Source: Patulibacter sp.
GTDB taxonomy: Bacteria; Actinomycetota; Thermoleophilia; Solirubrobacterales; Solirubrobacteraceae
DNA length: 45,017 nt
NCBI RefSeq assembly: GCF_030655195.1
Contig: NZ_JAURWA010000182.1
Span: forward strand, 1-45,017
Reading direction: 5' to 3'
A program made the position numbers and the translations under genes. Shown here piece by piece: positions 7,479-17,034 of this stretch. Below the pieces are notes generated by a model, which had not been told where the DNA came from, searched no databases, and saw only the letters and a program-made list of their open reading frames with translations. The first letter of the stretch is position 1. Each line of letters opens with the position of its first letter.

Positions 7479-8651
7479 GTGCGCGACGCGACGGAGGACC
7501 AGGCGTGCCGGCGGGCGACCGTGGTCGTCGTCGGTGCGGGGCAGGCGGGCCTCTCCGCCGGCCACCACCTCGTGCGGCGGGGGTTCGCGGCCGTCCCGGG
7601 GGCCGGAGACCCGGTGGACGCCACCGGTGCCGCCCCCGCAGCGCCGGACGCGACCTTCGTCGTGCTGGACGCCGAGGACGGACCGGGCGGCGCGTGGCGG
7701 CACCGGTGGGCCTCCCTGACGATGCGCACGGTCAACGGCATCTTCGACCTGCCGCGGTTCCCGAAGCCGCCGATCGACCCGGACGCGCCCAGCCGCGACG
7801 CCGTGCCGGAGTACTTCGCGGCGTTCGAACGGGCGGAGCACCTGCCGATCCGCCGCCCGGTGACCGTCACCGCGGTCACGCGCGCCGACGCGGACCCCGA
7901 CGGCGACCTCCTCGTCACCACCGATGCGGGGCGGTGGCGGACCCGGGCGGTGATCAACGCCACCGGCACCTGGAACACCCCGGTCCTGCCCGCGTACCCC
8001 GGCCGGGACACCTTCCGCGGCCGGCAGCTGCACACCCGGGACTACGTGTCCGCGGACGAGCTCGCCGGCCGGCGGGTGGCGATCGTCGGCGGCGGGATCT
8101 CGGCGATCCAGCTGCTCGAGGAGGTCTCCCGGGTGGCGACCGTCCTCTGGTACACGCGGCGGGAGCCGGTCTTCCGCGACGGCGAGTTCCGGCCCGAGGT
8201 CGAGGGCCGGATGATCATCGAGCGGGTCACCGCCGACGTCGAGGCGGGCGACCCGACGGGCAGCGTCGTCTCCTACACCGGCCAGATCTGGTCCGCCTCC
8301 GCCCTGGCCGCCCGCGAACGCGGCGTGCTGCACCGGCGGCCGATGTTCGCGTCGATCGAGCCGGACGGCGTCCGGGAGCCCGACGGGACGCTCACCCCGG
8401 TCGACGTCCTCCTCTGGGCCACGGGCTTCAAGGCCCACCTGCCCCACCTCGACCCGCTCGGCCTCCGGAACGACCGCGGGGGCATCGAGATGCGCGGCAC
8501 CCGGGTCGCGGACGAGCCACGCGTGCACCTGATCGGCTTCGGCCCCTCCCAGTCCACCGTCGGGGCCAACCGCGCGGGACGACAGGCGGCGTGGGCGCTG
8601 GCCGAGCACCTCGGGGTGCCCCGGCCGACGGGGGCGCGGCCCGGTCGGTGA
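7479..8651 (+). CDS. flavin-containing monooxygenase / FAD-NAD(P) oxidoreductase (CzcO-like)
   Basis: 390 residues with two dinucleotide-binding motifs: VVVGAGQAGLSAG near residue 16 for FAD, and VAIVGGGISAIQLLEE near 200 for NAD(P)H. ATG motif 2 is seen as LLWATGFKAHLPHL near the C-terminus. The family oxidises nucleophilic heteroatoms or carbonyls, or acts as a flavoprotein reductase; the substrate is unknown. About 20 residues between the first Rossmann motif and the second strand (residues 38-58, PGAGDPVDATG and on) look like an insertion. Start GTG: GACACT at 7466-7471 lies 7 nt upstream, in the leaderless pattern of this window. Confidence 0.85.
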   Translation: MRDATEDQACRRATVVVVGAGQAGLSAGHHLVRRGFAAVPGAGDPVDATGAAPAAPDATFVVLDAEDGPGGAWRHRWASLTMRTVNGIFDLPRFPKPPIDPDAPSRDAVPEYFAAFERAEHLPIRRPVTVTAVTRADADPDGDLLVTTDAGRWRTRAVINATGTWNTPVLPAYPGRDTFRGRQLHTRDYVSADELAGRRVAIVGGGISAIQLLEEVSRVATVLWYTRREPVFRDGEFRPEVEGRMIIERVTADVEAGDPTGSVVSYTGQIWSASALAARERGVLHRRPMFASIEPDGVREPDGTLTPVDVLLWATGFKAHLPHLDPLGLRNDRGGIEMRGTRVADEPRVHLIGFGPSQSTVGANRAGRQAAWALAEHLGVPRPTGARPGR

Positions 8652-8693
8652 GGCGAGCGTCCCGCCGCGGGCCCGACCCGCCAGACTCGGTAC

Positions 8694-9266
8694 ATGGACC
8701 TCGCCACCCCGGAGCTCCCCGACCTCGACCGGCTGGCCCTCGTCGTGGTCGACGTCCAGCGCGGGTTCGACGACGCGGCGTACTGGGGCCCGCGCAACAC
8801 CCCCTCGTGCGAGTCGAACATCGCCCGGCTGCTCGACGCCTGGGCGACGGGGGGACGCCCGATCGTCCTCGTCCGCCACGACTCCGCCGACCCGGACTCG
8901 CCGCTGCACCCCGACCGGCCCGGGAACGCGTTCCAGGACCTCCTCGCCGTCGACCACGACCTGGTCGTGCGCAAGAGCGTGAACTCGAGCTTCCACGGCA
9001 CCCCGGACCTCGACGCGTGGCTGCGCGGTCGGGACCTCGACGGCATCGTGGTCTGCGGGATCACCACCAACCACTGCTGCGAGACGACGGCGCGGGTGGG
9101 CGGCAACCTCGGCCACCGCGTGCTGTTCGTCCTCGACGCGACCCACACGTTCGACCGCCGACGGCCGGACGGCGGCACGATGACCGCCGACGAGCTCGCC
9201 GCCGCGACGGCGACGAACCTGGACGGCGAGTTCGCCACGGTGGTGGCGACGGCCCACCTGGTCTGA
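8694..9266 (+). CDS. isochorismatase-family cysteine hydrolase
   Basis: 190 residues of the cysteine hydrolase fold. The catalytic triad is visible: D20 in VVVDVQRGF, K94 in VVRKSVNSSF and C128 in GITTNHCCE. Members hydrolyse isochorismate, nicotinamide or other small amides; the Cys and triad support hydrolase activity but not a specific substrate. The ATG at 8694 is preceded by CAGACT (8682-8687, 6-nt gap), consistent with a leaderless transcript. Neighbours give no pathway context. Confidence 0.88.
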   Translation: MDLATPELPDLDRLALVVVDVQRGFDDAAYWGPRNTPSCESNIARLLDAWATGGRPIVLVRHDSADPDSPLHPDRPGNAFQDLLAVDHDLVVRKSVNSSFHGTPDLDAWLRGRDLDGIVVCGITTNHCCETTARVGGNLGHRVLFVLDATHTFDRRRPDGGTMTADELAAATATNLDGEFATVVATAHLV

Positions 9267-9318
9267 GGGACCGGCGCCGGGTACGGCGGACCGGGATCGC
9301 CGGGCTATGGTCCGTCCC

Positions 9319-9768
9319 ATGGCCCCCGTCTACCGCCACACGAACCTCGTCGCCCGCGACTGGCGTCGCCTCGCCGCGTTCTACGTCGAGGTCTTCGGCT
9401 GCACGCCGTCCGGGACGGAGCGGGACCTCGGCGGCGCCTGGCTGGACGAGTCGACGGGGCTCGGGGGAGCACACCTGCGAGGGCAGCACCTGCTGCTGCC
9501 CGGGCACGGTCCCGACGGACCGACGCTCGAGGTCTTCCAGTACGACGAGACCGTCGAGCAGTCCCACCCGACCGCCGACCGCCTCGGCTTCGGGCACCTC
9601 GCGTTCCTCGTCGACGACGTCGACGAGACGCTCGCGCAGCTGCTGGCCGCGGGCGGCTCCTCGCTGGGTACGGTCGCCGAGACGGAGGTCCCCGGCAAGG
9701 GGCGACTGCGGGTGGTCTACGCGCGGGACCCGGAGGGCAACATCCTCGAGCTGCAGCGCTGGGACTGA
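9319..9768 (+). CDS. VOC-family (glyoxalase/bleomycin-resistance-like) protein
   Basis: 149 residues. A His in VYRHTNLVARDWRRLAAFY, a Glu in TLEVFQY and the C-terminal DPEGNILELQRW correspond to metal-binding strands of vicinal oxygen chelate enzymes, and a second His sits in GFGHLAFLVDDV. These suggest an active metalloenzyme (lyase or dioxygenase-like), substrate unknown. The ATG at 9319 was chosen over the in-frame ATG at 9307 because the latter lies inside a TATGGT hexamer (9306-9311) that ends 7 nt before 9319. Confidence 0.8.
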   Translation: MAPVYRHTNLVARDWRRLAAFYVEVFGCTPSGTERDLGGAWLDESTGLGGAHLRGQHLLLPGHGPDGPTLEVFQYDETVEQSHPTADRLGFGHLAFLVDDVDETLAQLLAAGGSSLGTVAETEVPGKGRLRVVYARDPEGNILELQRWD

Positions 9769-9798
9769 CCCGCGAAGGGAGGCGGTCCGCCGGCTCGG

Positions 9799-9833
9799 CG
9801 ACGGGACGGGCCCTCGGGCCCGCCCGCCCGTCG
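9799..9833. terminator. hairpin between convergent genes
   Basis: CGACGGG and CGGGCC on the left pair with GGCCCG and CCCGTCG on the right around a CTCG loop, with a small internal bulge. It lies between the VOC gene (plus) and the FAD monooxygenase (minus) and can serve both strands. Confidence 0.6.
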
Positions 9834-9841
9834 AGGTGCGC

Positions 9842-11413
9842 TCACCCCGCGCCGAACCACGTCGCGAGCGATTCCCGCAGCGTCGGCACCGCGGTCGTAC
9901 CGGGCTCGCCGACCGCCGCCGCCCAGGCGACGTGGGCGTCCGGGCGGACCAGCAGGGCGTCGGCGGGGCGGTCGTCGGTCGTCGCCGCGTGGACCTCGAC
10001 CCGGCCGCGCCACCCGGCCACGGCGTCGTGCAGCTCCGGGCGGTCGGCGAGGACCAGGAGGACCGGCCGGGCGCGTCGCAGGAGCTCCGCGACGCTGGTC
10101 GTGGTGCCGTCTGCGCCGCGGAGGACGAGGTCCGGGACGAACCTCCCGGCCAGCTCGTGCCGCCGGCCTCCCTCCCCGACGCCGACGCCGGGGCCGGGGC
10201 CGGGGCCGGGGCCGGGCGGCGGGTAGCGGACGTCGGAGCCCGAGACCATCGCCGCCAACCGACGCGAGGGCGCCTCGTCCTGCAGCAGCTCCTGGAAGAG
10301 CTCGCGCAGCGCGTCGGCCGCCCCGTCGAGGCCGCGGCGGAGGGCGACCTGGGCCTGGCTCTGCAGCATCGCGCGGGCCCCGGCGTGCCGGCGCTCGCGG
10401 TGGTAGCTGTCCAGGAGGCCGGCGGGTGCGCGGCCCCGCACCTCGGCGCCGAGCTTCCAGGCCAGGTTCACCGCGTCGAGCATCCCGACGCTGCGCGCGA
10501 TCCCGGTCGCCGGGAGCACGTGCGCGGCGTCGCCGGCGAGGAGGACGCGACCGGCGCGGTAGGTCTCGGCCTGGCGGGCCTCGTGCCGGTACCGCGACAG
10601 GCGGCGGGGCTCCCCGAGCGGCAGGTCCACCCCGCGCACGCGCCGGATGCTCGCGCCGAGCTCGGCCATCGTCATCGGCGACTCGTCGTCCGCGGGGCCC
10701 TCCTCGTCCTCGATCGTCTGGACCATCAGCGACCCCGGGCCGGTCGAGCCCATCGCGAAGACCCCGTGCTCGCCGCGCGTGAAGCCCGCCTCGACCGACC
10801 CGTGCCCCGGGACGTCGAGGTCTCCGTTCTCGTGCACCGTCACCGACGGGTGCAGGGCGACCTCGGCGAGGCGGTGGACGTCCGGGTAGGTCACGCCGGG
10901 GAAGGCGATCCCGGCCATCCCGCGGACCCGCGAGTGGGCGCCGTCGCAGCCGACGAGAAACCGCGCCGTGACGGAGCGGGTCCCGTCCGGGCCCTCGACC
11001 CGGGCGGTCACCGCGTGGTCGTCCTGCTCGACCCCGACGACCCGGTGACCGTGGCGGATCTCGGCGCCGAGCTCGACCGCGCGCTCGGCGAGCAGGCGAT
11101 CGACCGACGGGTGCTGCAGCCGCAGGCCCTTCAGCGGGGGATCGCTCAGCCGCGAGAGGTCCAGGTGCATGCCCCCGAACGGGTAGCCCGGGATCTCGGG
11201 GTCCGGGTCCAGCGCCACCGCCGCGAAGCGGTGCAGCAGGCCGCGGTACCGCAGGAGCTCGACGATCTGCCCGCCCAGCCCGTTGGCGTTGGGGGAGTGC
11301 CCGACCTCCGCGTGCCGCTCGAGCACGAGCGGCCGGACGCCCGCCAGCCGCAGCTCCCCGGCGAGCATCAGGCCCACCGGGCCACCCCCCACGACGATCA
11401 CGTCGGCGTCCAT
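9842..11413 (-). CDS. FAD-dependent aromatic monooxygenase (PheA/TfdB type)
   Basis: A class A flavoprotein hydroxylase of 523 residues. The N-terminal FAD motif is VIVVGGGPVGLMLAGELRLAG. VGCDGAHSRVR is the DG motif and GRVLLAGDAAHVLPATG is the GD motif, with AVNLAWKLGAEVRG after it. The C-terminal thioredoxin-like domain (about the last 130 residues) is typical of phenol/polyketide hydroxylases and is joined by a proline-glycine repeat (PGPGPGPGPG, encoded at about 10182-10216). The HP usually seen after GDAAH is changed to VL. The ATG at 11413 has GGGAG 7 nt upstream; an alternative start at 11470 is preceded by CATACT and would add SDG-M repeats. The substrate is unknown. Confidence 0.88.
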   Translation of the reverse strand: MDADVIVVGGGPVGLMLAGELRLAGVRPLVLERHAEVGHSPNANGLGGQIVELLRYRGLLHRFAAVALDPDPEIPGYPFGGMHLDLSRLSDPPLKGLRLQHPSVDRLLAERAVELGAEIRHGHRVVGVEQDDHAVTARVEGPDGTRSVTARFLVGCDGAHSRVRGMAGIAFPGVTYPDVHRLAEVALHPSVTVHENGDLDVPGHGSVEAGFTRGEHGVFAMGSTGPGSLMVQTIEDEEGPADDESPMTMAELGASIRRVRGVDLPLGEPRRLSRYRHEARQAETYRAGRVLLAGDAAHVLPATGIARSVGMLDAVNLAWKLGAEVRGRAPAGLLDSYHRERRHAGARAMLQSQAQVALRRGLDGAADALRELFQELLQDEAPSRRLAAMVSGSDVRYPPPGPGPGPGPGVGVGEGGRRHELAGRFVPDLVLRGADGTTTSVAELLRRARPVLLVLADRPELHDAVAGWRGRVEVHAATTDDRPADALLVRPDAHVAWAAAVGEPGTTAVPTLRESLATWFGAG

Positions 11414-11451
11414 CCCGTCGCTCCCGTTCCCCTGCATTCCGTCACTCCCGT
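11411..11451. repeat. duplicated start region of the FAD monooxygenase
   Basis: Two 17-bp copies (11411-11427 and 11435-11451, two mismatches) give the repeated residues GSDGM at the N-terminus if translation begins at 11470. Each copy carries a ribosome-site-like GGGAG followed by an ATG (minus strand), so there are two equivalent initiation sites 24 bp apart. Confidence 0.45.
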
Positions 11452-11629
11452 CGGCGCTGATCCTCGGCATCGACGGGCGAGTATGGGGGCGCCGTCAGGA
11501 CCTCATGAGCGGTTCGTGTGCGCTATACATTGGATGTGGAGAGCGGTGGGTCGGTCCCGCTCCCGCGGCAGGTCGGCTGCACCTGTGGCGCCGAGACCGC
11601 CCGTCCGCGCCTCGCCGTCTCTCCCGGAC

Positions 11630-12193
11630 TCAGCGCACGACGTCCCAGACCTGCTTCTGCACGCCGTTGCCGTAGGCCTCGCTCTCGACGAGCTCGAGCT
11701 TCGTGGCGTCCTTGTCCGCCTCGCTGAAGAGACGCCTGCCGGCGCCCAGCAGCAGCGGGAACACGAGCAGGTGGTAGCGGTCGACCAGGCCCTCGTCGGC
11801 GAGGCTCGCACCGAGGGTCGCGCTGCCGTGGACCAGGAGGGGCGCACCGTCCTCCTGCCGCAGCGCGGCGACCTCGTCCGTCGAGCGCAGGACGGTCGCC
11901 GGCCAGCGGTCGTCGTCCTGCTCCAGCGTCGTCGAGACGACCCAGCGCGGCAGCGCGTTGTAGCGGGCGAAGTCGTCCATCGTCGGCCACACCGGGGCAA
12001 ACGCCTCGTAGCTCGTGCGGCCCAGCAGTAGGCCGCCGGCCTCCTCCTGCTCGCGGCCCTTGATCTCGAACGCGGCGGGGTCGAACGGCACGTCCTTGAA
12101 CGTCCAGCCCGAGTTGCGGTAGCCGGCCTCGCCGCCGGGTGCCTCCATGACGCCGTCGGCGGAGACGAAGGCGGTGACGATGATCTGGCGCAT
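11630..12193 (-). CDS. dihydrofolate-reductase-like protein (RibD C-terminal family)
   Basis: 187 residues of the YyaP/YwjB-like DHFR fold: IIVTAFVSADGVMEAPGG at the N-terminus, GGLLLGRTSYEAFAPVWP, LRSTDEVAALRQEDGAPLLVHGSATLGASLADEGLVDRYHL (NADPH-site region) and LVFPLLLGAGRRLF near the C-terminus. The family reduces pterin- or flavin-related substrates, but most members are uncharacterised. The ATG at 12193 is preceded by GGAG at a 6-nt distance. It lies 159 bp upstream of the FAD monooxygenase on the same strand. That gap holds an AT-rich patch (about 11521-11536) on an otherwise GC-rich background but no clear promoter that I can fix. Confidence 0.85.
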   Translation of the reverse strand: MRQIIVTAFVSADGVMEAPGGEAGYRNSGWTFKDVPFDPAAFEIKGREQEEAGGLLLGRTSYEAFAPVWPTMDDFARYNALPRWVVSTTLEQDDDRWPATVLRSTDEVAALRQEDGAPLLVHGSATLGASLADEGLVDRYHLLVFPLLLGAGRRLFSEADKDATKLELVESEAYGNGVQKQVWDVVR

Positions 12194-12355
12194 GTGGGGC
12201 TCCGGGAAGGATGGGGCGGCCGCCGGACGGCGGGTCGCGGGTCGTGCAAGCCGGGACGCCCGTGGAGGCGCGAACTCATCGCGGGCGGCGCTCGGCGCCC
12301 ATCCTGCCGCGCCCGGCCGGTCGTCGCCAGGGCGATCGACGGGTAGTGACCCCGT

Positions 12356-13837
12356 GTGACCCGCACCGCCCTCGTCCTCGGCGACCAGCTCTCGCGCGAC
12401 AACCCGGCGCTCGAGGGCGTCGACCGGGTCGTCCTTGTCACCTCCCGCGCGCTGCTGGCGCGCCCCGGCCTGCACCGCCAGCGCGCCCACCTCGTGCTCT
12501 CGGGGATGCGGCACCTCGCGGCGGAGCTGCGCGAGGACGGCCGGGTCGAGGTGGAGGAGCGCACCGAGGACCGGCTGCTCGACGGCGTCGACGCGATCGA
12601 GGGCGACGTCGTCTGCGCCTACCCCTCGTCGTGGGCGATGCTGCAGGCGCTGCAGGAGCGCGGCGTGGAGCTGACCGCTGCACCGCAGTTCCTCACGAGC
12701 CCCGAGGCGTTCGAGCGCTGGGCCGAGGGCCGCAGGACGCTGAAGATGGAGGACTTCTACCGCGAGCAGCGCCGCAGGCTCGAGGTGCTCGTCGACGACG
12801 CCGGCGAGCCCGCGGGCGGGAAGTGGAACCTGGACGCGGACAACCGCAGGCCGCCGCCGAAGGGCGGACTCGACGCCCCGGCGCCGTGGCGGCCGACGGA
12901 GGACGGGATCGACGAGGAGGTCCGCCGCGACCTCGACGCGACCGGCATCGACTTCTGGGGCGACGACGCACCCCGCGGCTTCGCCGTGACGCCGGAGGAG
13001 GCGACGTCGGCGCTGCGGTCGTTCGTGCAGGGCCGGCTGGCCGGCTTCGGGCCGTGGCAGGACGCGATGGTCGACGGCGAGCGCACGCTCTTCCACTCCA
13101 ACCTCAGCGTCCCCATGAACCTCGGCGTGCTGGACCCGATGCGGGCGGTCCGTGCGGCGGAGCGCGCGTACCTGCGGGACGACGCGCCACTGCAGTCGGT
13201 CGAGGGCTTCGTCCGGCAGATCGTCGGCTGGCGCGAGTACGTGTGGGGGATGTACTGGCTGCGCGCGACGCAGTGGCCCGAGCGCAACGCGATGCGGGCC
13301 CGTGAGCCGCTGCCGCAGGCGTACCGCGAGGCCGACTCCGGCTGGCGCTGCCTCGACGAGACCGTGCGGTCCGTGCGGGAGACCGGCTACGCGCACCACA
13401 TCGAGCGCCTGATGGTGCTCGGGACGATCGGCCTGACGTCGGGGATCCGCCCGTGGGAGCTCGTCCGCTGGTTCGCCCGGGGCTTCGTCGACGGGGCCGA
13501 GTGGGTCATGGCGCCCAACGCCGCCGGGATGGCCCTCTACGCGGACGGCGGGGAGATGATGACCAAGCCCTACGCCGCCGGCGGGAATTATGTCAACCGG
13601 ATGTCGCAGCACTGCCCGTCGTGCCGCTTCGACCCGAAGAAGCGCACGGGGGAGGACGCCTGCCCGCTGACCGCCCTCTACTGGGACTTCCTGGACCGCC
13701 ACCGCGAGGACCTGCAGGGCAACCACCGGATCGCCATGCCGCTGCGGTCGCTCGCGAAGATCCCCGACGACGAGCTCGACCTGATCCGGGAGCGCGCGCG
13801 CTCGGCGCGCCGGGAGCTCCGGGGCACCGCCGGGTGA
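12356..13837 (+). CDS. FeS-type photolyase/cryptochrome (PhrB/CryB family)
   Basis: 493 residues of the iron-sulfur bacterial cryptochrome/photolyase class, which includes (6-4) photolyases. The N-terminal antenna domain starts LVLGDQLSRDNPAL. The FAD domain includes YAHHIERLMVLG and the long helical part with VGWREYVWGMYW and PWELVRWF. Four cysteines suited to a [4Fe-4S] cluster are present: one in SGWRCLDE and three in HCPSCRFDPKKRTGEDAC. The light-driven DNA repair role is the family function; photoreceptor roles exist. The GTG at 12356 follows TAGTGA (12344-12349, 6-nt gap). It is divergent from the DHFR-like gene. Confidence 0.92.
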   Translation: MTRTALVLGDQLSRDNPALEGVDRVVLVTSRALLARPGLHRQRAHLVLSGMRHLAAELREDGRVEVEERTEDRLLDGVDAIEGDVVCAYPSSWAMLQALQERGVELTAAPQFLTSPEAFERWAEGRRTLKMEDFYREQRRRLEVLVDDAGEPAGGKWNLDADNRRPPPKGGLDAPAPWRPTEDGIDEEVRRDLDATGIDFWGDDAPRGFAVTPEEATSALRSFVQGRLAGFGPWQDAMVDGERTLFHSNLSVPMNLGVLDPMRAVRAAERAYLRDDAPLQSVEGFVRQIVGWREYVWGMYWLRATQWPERNAMRAREPLPQAYREADSGWRCLDETVRSVRETGYAHHIERLMVLGTIGLTSGIRPWELVRWFARGFVDGAEWVMAPNAAGMALYADGGEMMTKPYAAGGNYVNRMSQHCPSCRFDPKKRTGEDACPLTALYWDFLDRHREDLQGNHRIAMPLRSLAKIPDDELDLIRERARSARRELRGTAG

Positions 13838-13941
13838 GCCGCCGGACGACGGGCGCGGCAGGGCGGCCGGGGGCGGGCGCCGGGTCCGGCCCGGGACGAC
13901 CGTGCTGGGGAGGGCGCGGCACCTGCCATCCTCTCCCGACC

Positions 13942-14001
13942 ATGGACGCGCGGGACCACCAGACCGGGCCCGGCGGCCCGGGCCGACCGGAAGGCACCTG
14001 A
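13942..14001 (+). CDS. possible 19-codon upstream ORF before rluB
   Basis: An ATG at 13942 opens a 19-residue frame (MDARDHQTGPGGPGRPEGT) whose TGA ends one base before the rluB GTG. CATCCT at 13927-13932 lies 9 nt upstream of the ATG, so the mRNA could be nearly leaderless for the small ORF, with rluB reached by coupled reinitiation; GGAAGG at 13989 may assist. No function is suggested by the peptide, and it may simply mark the transcript start. Confidence 0.3.
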   Translation: MDARDHQTGPGGPGRPEGT

Positions 14002-14002
14002 C

Positions 14003-14719
14003 GTGCGCCTGCAGAAGTTCCTCGCCCACGCGGGCGTCGCCTCGCGCCGCGCCTCGGAGGAGATCATCTACTCCGGCCGCGTGACCGTCGACGGCCGCAT
14101 CGTCGCCGACCCCGCCCGCGACGTCACCGACGAGGACGACGTCCGCGTCGACGGGCGCTCCGTGCGGCCCGTCTCCGAGACCGTCGTCTTCGCCGTCAAC
14201 AAGCCCGCGGGCGTCGTCTCCACCGCGCACGACACGCACCGGCGACCGACCGTCGTCGAGCTCGTCCCCGCCGACGGGCGCCGGCTCTACCCCGTCGGCC
14301 GCCTCGACGCGGAGACCACCGGCCTGATCCTCCTGACCGACGACGGCGACCTGGCCGACCTGCTGACGCACCCGCGCTACGAGGTCGAGAAGGTCTACAT
14401 CGCCGAGGTCTCCGGGGGCCCGGTCGGTCCCGAGACCGTCGAGGCGTTGCGTGCCGGCGTGCAGCTCGAGGACGGGCCGACCCTGCCCGCCGGCGTCGAG
14501 CTGCTCAACCCCAAGCTGCTGCGGATCACGCTGCGCGAGGGCCGCAAGCGCCAGGTCCGCCGGATGCTCGACGCGGTCGACCACCCCGTCCTCTCGCTGC
14601 GGCGCGTCAAGCTCGGGCCGCTCGACGTGGGACGCCTGAAGCCGGGGGAGTGGCGCGCGCTGGAGGCCTCCGAGGTCGCCGCGCTGCGGGCCGTGCCCAA
14701 GCAGGCCCACGCCCGCTGA
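14003..14719 (+). CDS. rluB: pseudouridine synthase, RluB/RsuA family
   Basis: 238 residues. An S4 RNA-binding domain (RLQKFLAHAGVASRRASEEII) is followed by the catalytic domain with the nucleophile Asp in VGRLDAETTGLILLTDDG and the NKPAGVVST and REGRKRQVRRML motifs. It makes pseudouridine in 23S rRNA (RluB type) or 16S rRNA; RluB is favoured because this family member usually accompanies cmk, der and aromatic genes in actinobacteria, as here. The GTG at 14003 has GGAAGG 8 nt upstream. It is followed on the same strand by aroH. Confidence 0.88.
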   Translation: MRLQKFLAHAGVASRRASEEIIYSGRVTVDGRIVADPARDVTDEDDVRVDGRSVRPVSETVVFAVNKPAGVVSTAHDTHRRPTVVELVPADGRRLYPVGRLDAETTGLILLTDDGDLADLLTHPRYEVEKVYIAEVSGGPVGPETVEALRAGVQLEDGPTLPAGVELLNPKLLRITLREGRKRQVRRMLDAVDHPVLSLRRVKLGPLDVGRLKPGEWRALEASEVAALRAVPKQAHAR

Positions 14720-14811
14720 GGTCGCCGGACGGCGACGGCGACCCGCGGCGCGTCGGCCGTCCCGGGCGACCGTCGGATCGCCCGCGTCCCCGCGGTGCGA
14801 TCATCAACCCG

Positions 14812-15180
14812 ATGCGGCTGCACGCCCTCCGCGGGGCCATCTCCGTCGAAGACGACGACGCGGACGAGATCCTGGCCCGGACCACCGAGCTGATGCACGA
14901 GCTCCTGGACCGCAACGGGCTGGAGCCCGACGACATGGTCTCCTGCATCTTCACGGCCACGCCCGACCTGAAGGCCGCGTTCCCCGCCGCCGCGGCGCGG
15001 CAGATGGGCTTCGACCAGGTGCCGCTGATGTGCGCGGTCGAGATCGACGTCCCCGGCGCGCTGCCGAAGATCATCCGCGTGATGGCCCACTACCAGCGCA
15101 CGGACGAGGAGCACCGCGCCCAGCACGTCTACCTCGGCCGGGCGAAGGCCCTGCGCAAGGACCTCGACTCCGCCCAATAA
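14812..15180 (+). CDS. aroH: chorismate mutase, AroH type
   Basis: A 122-residue monofunctional chorismate mutase of the AroH (trimeric pseudo-alpha/beta barrel) type, converting chorismate to prephenate for Phe and Tyr synthesis. RGAISVEDDDADEIL gives the N-terminal Arg, with FTATPDLKAAFPAAAAR, PLMCAVEIDVPGALPKIIRVMAHY and the C-terminal HVYLGRAKALRKDL. The ATG at 14812 follows GATCAT (14799-14804) by 7 nt, so it has its own leaderless-type promoter. The TAA ends 5 bp from the convergent prfC stop, leaving no room for a terminator. Confidence 0.93.
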   Translation: MRLHALRGAISVEDDDADEILARTTELMHELLDRNGLEPDDMVSCIFTATPDLKAAFPAAAARQMGFDQVPLMCAVEIDVPGALPKIIRVMAHYQRTDEEHRAQHVYLGRAKALRKDLDSAQ

Positions 15181-15185
15181 AAAGG

Positions 15186-16844
<1,659 letters not shown>

Positions 16845-17034
16845 CTCCCGAGCCTAACGAAGGCCGGGGGATCTCCCGCGCCTCCCACGGCCCGCGGCGC
16901 AGCCCCCGCCCGCCCGCCGTGGACCGCGTGCCGTCCCGCCCGCGACGTCGCGGGGTCGAACCCCCGGTCACGGGCGGTCGACCGTCCGGCCCGCCTCGCC
17001 GCGGCCCGTGGGAGCGACGTGGGACCATGGCGTC

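Noticed and set aside
9307..9309. ATG at 9307 as start of the VOC protein
   Set aside because: It lies inside the TATGGT -10 hexamer; the in-frame ATG at 9319 fits the family start and the leaderless spacing.
7505..12031. 1.5-kilocodon plus-strand frame across FMO, hydrolase, VOC and the antisense of the monooxygenase
   Set aside because: Arg/Pro-rich shadow translation; the conserved motifs all lie in other frames.
16930..16990. GGGGTCGAACCCCC near 16950 as a tRNA fragment
   Set aside because: No cloverleaf can be built around it; it is a GC-rich inverted repeat in the divergent prfC/hisC region.
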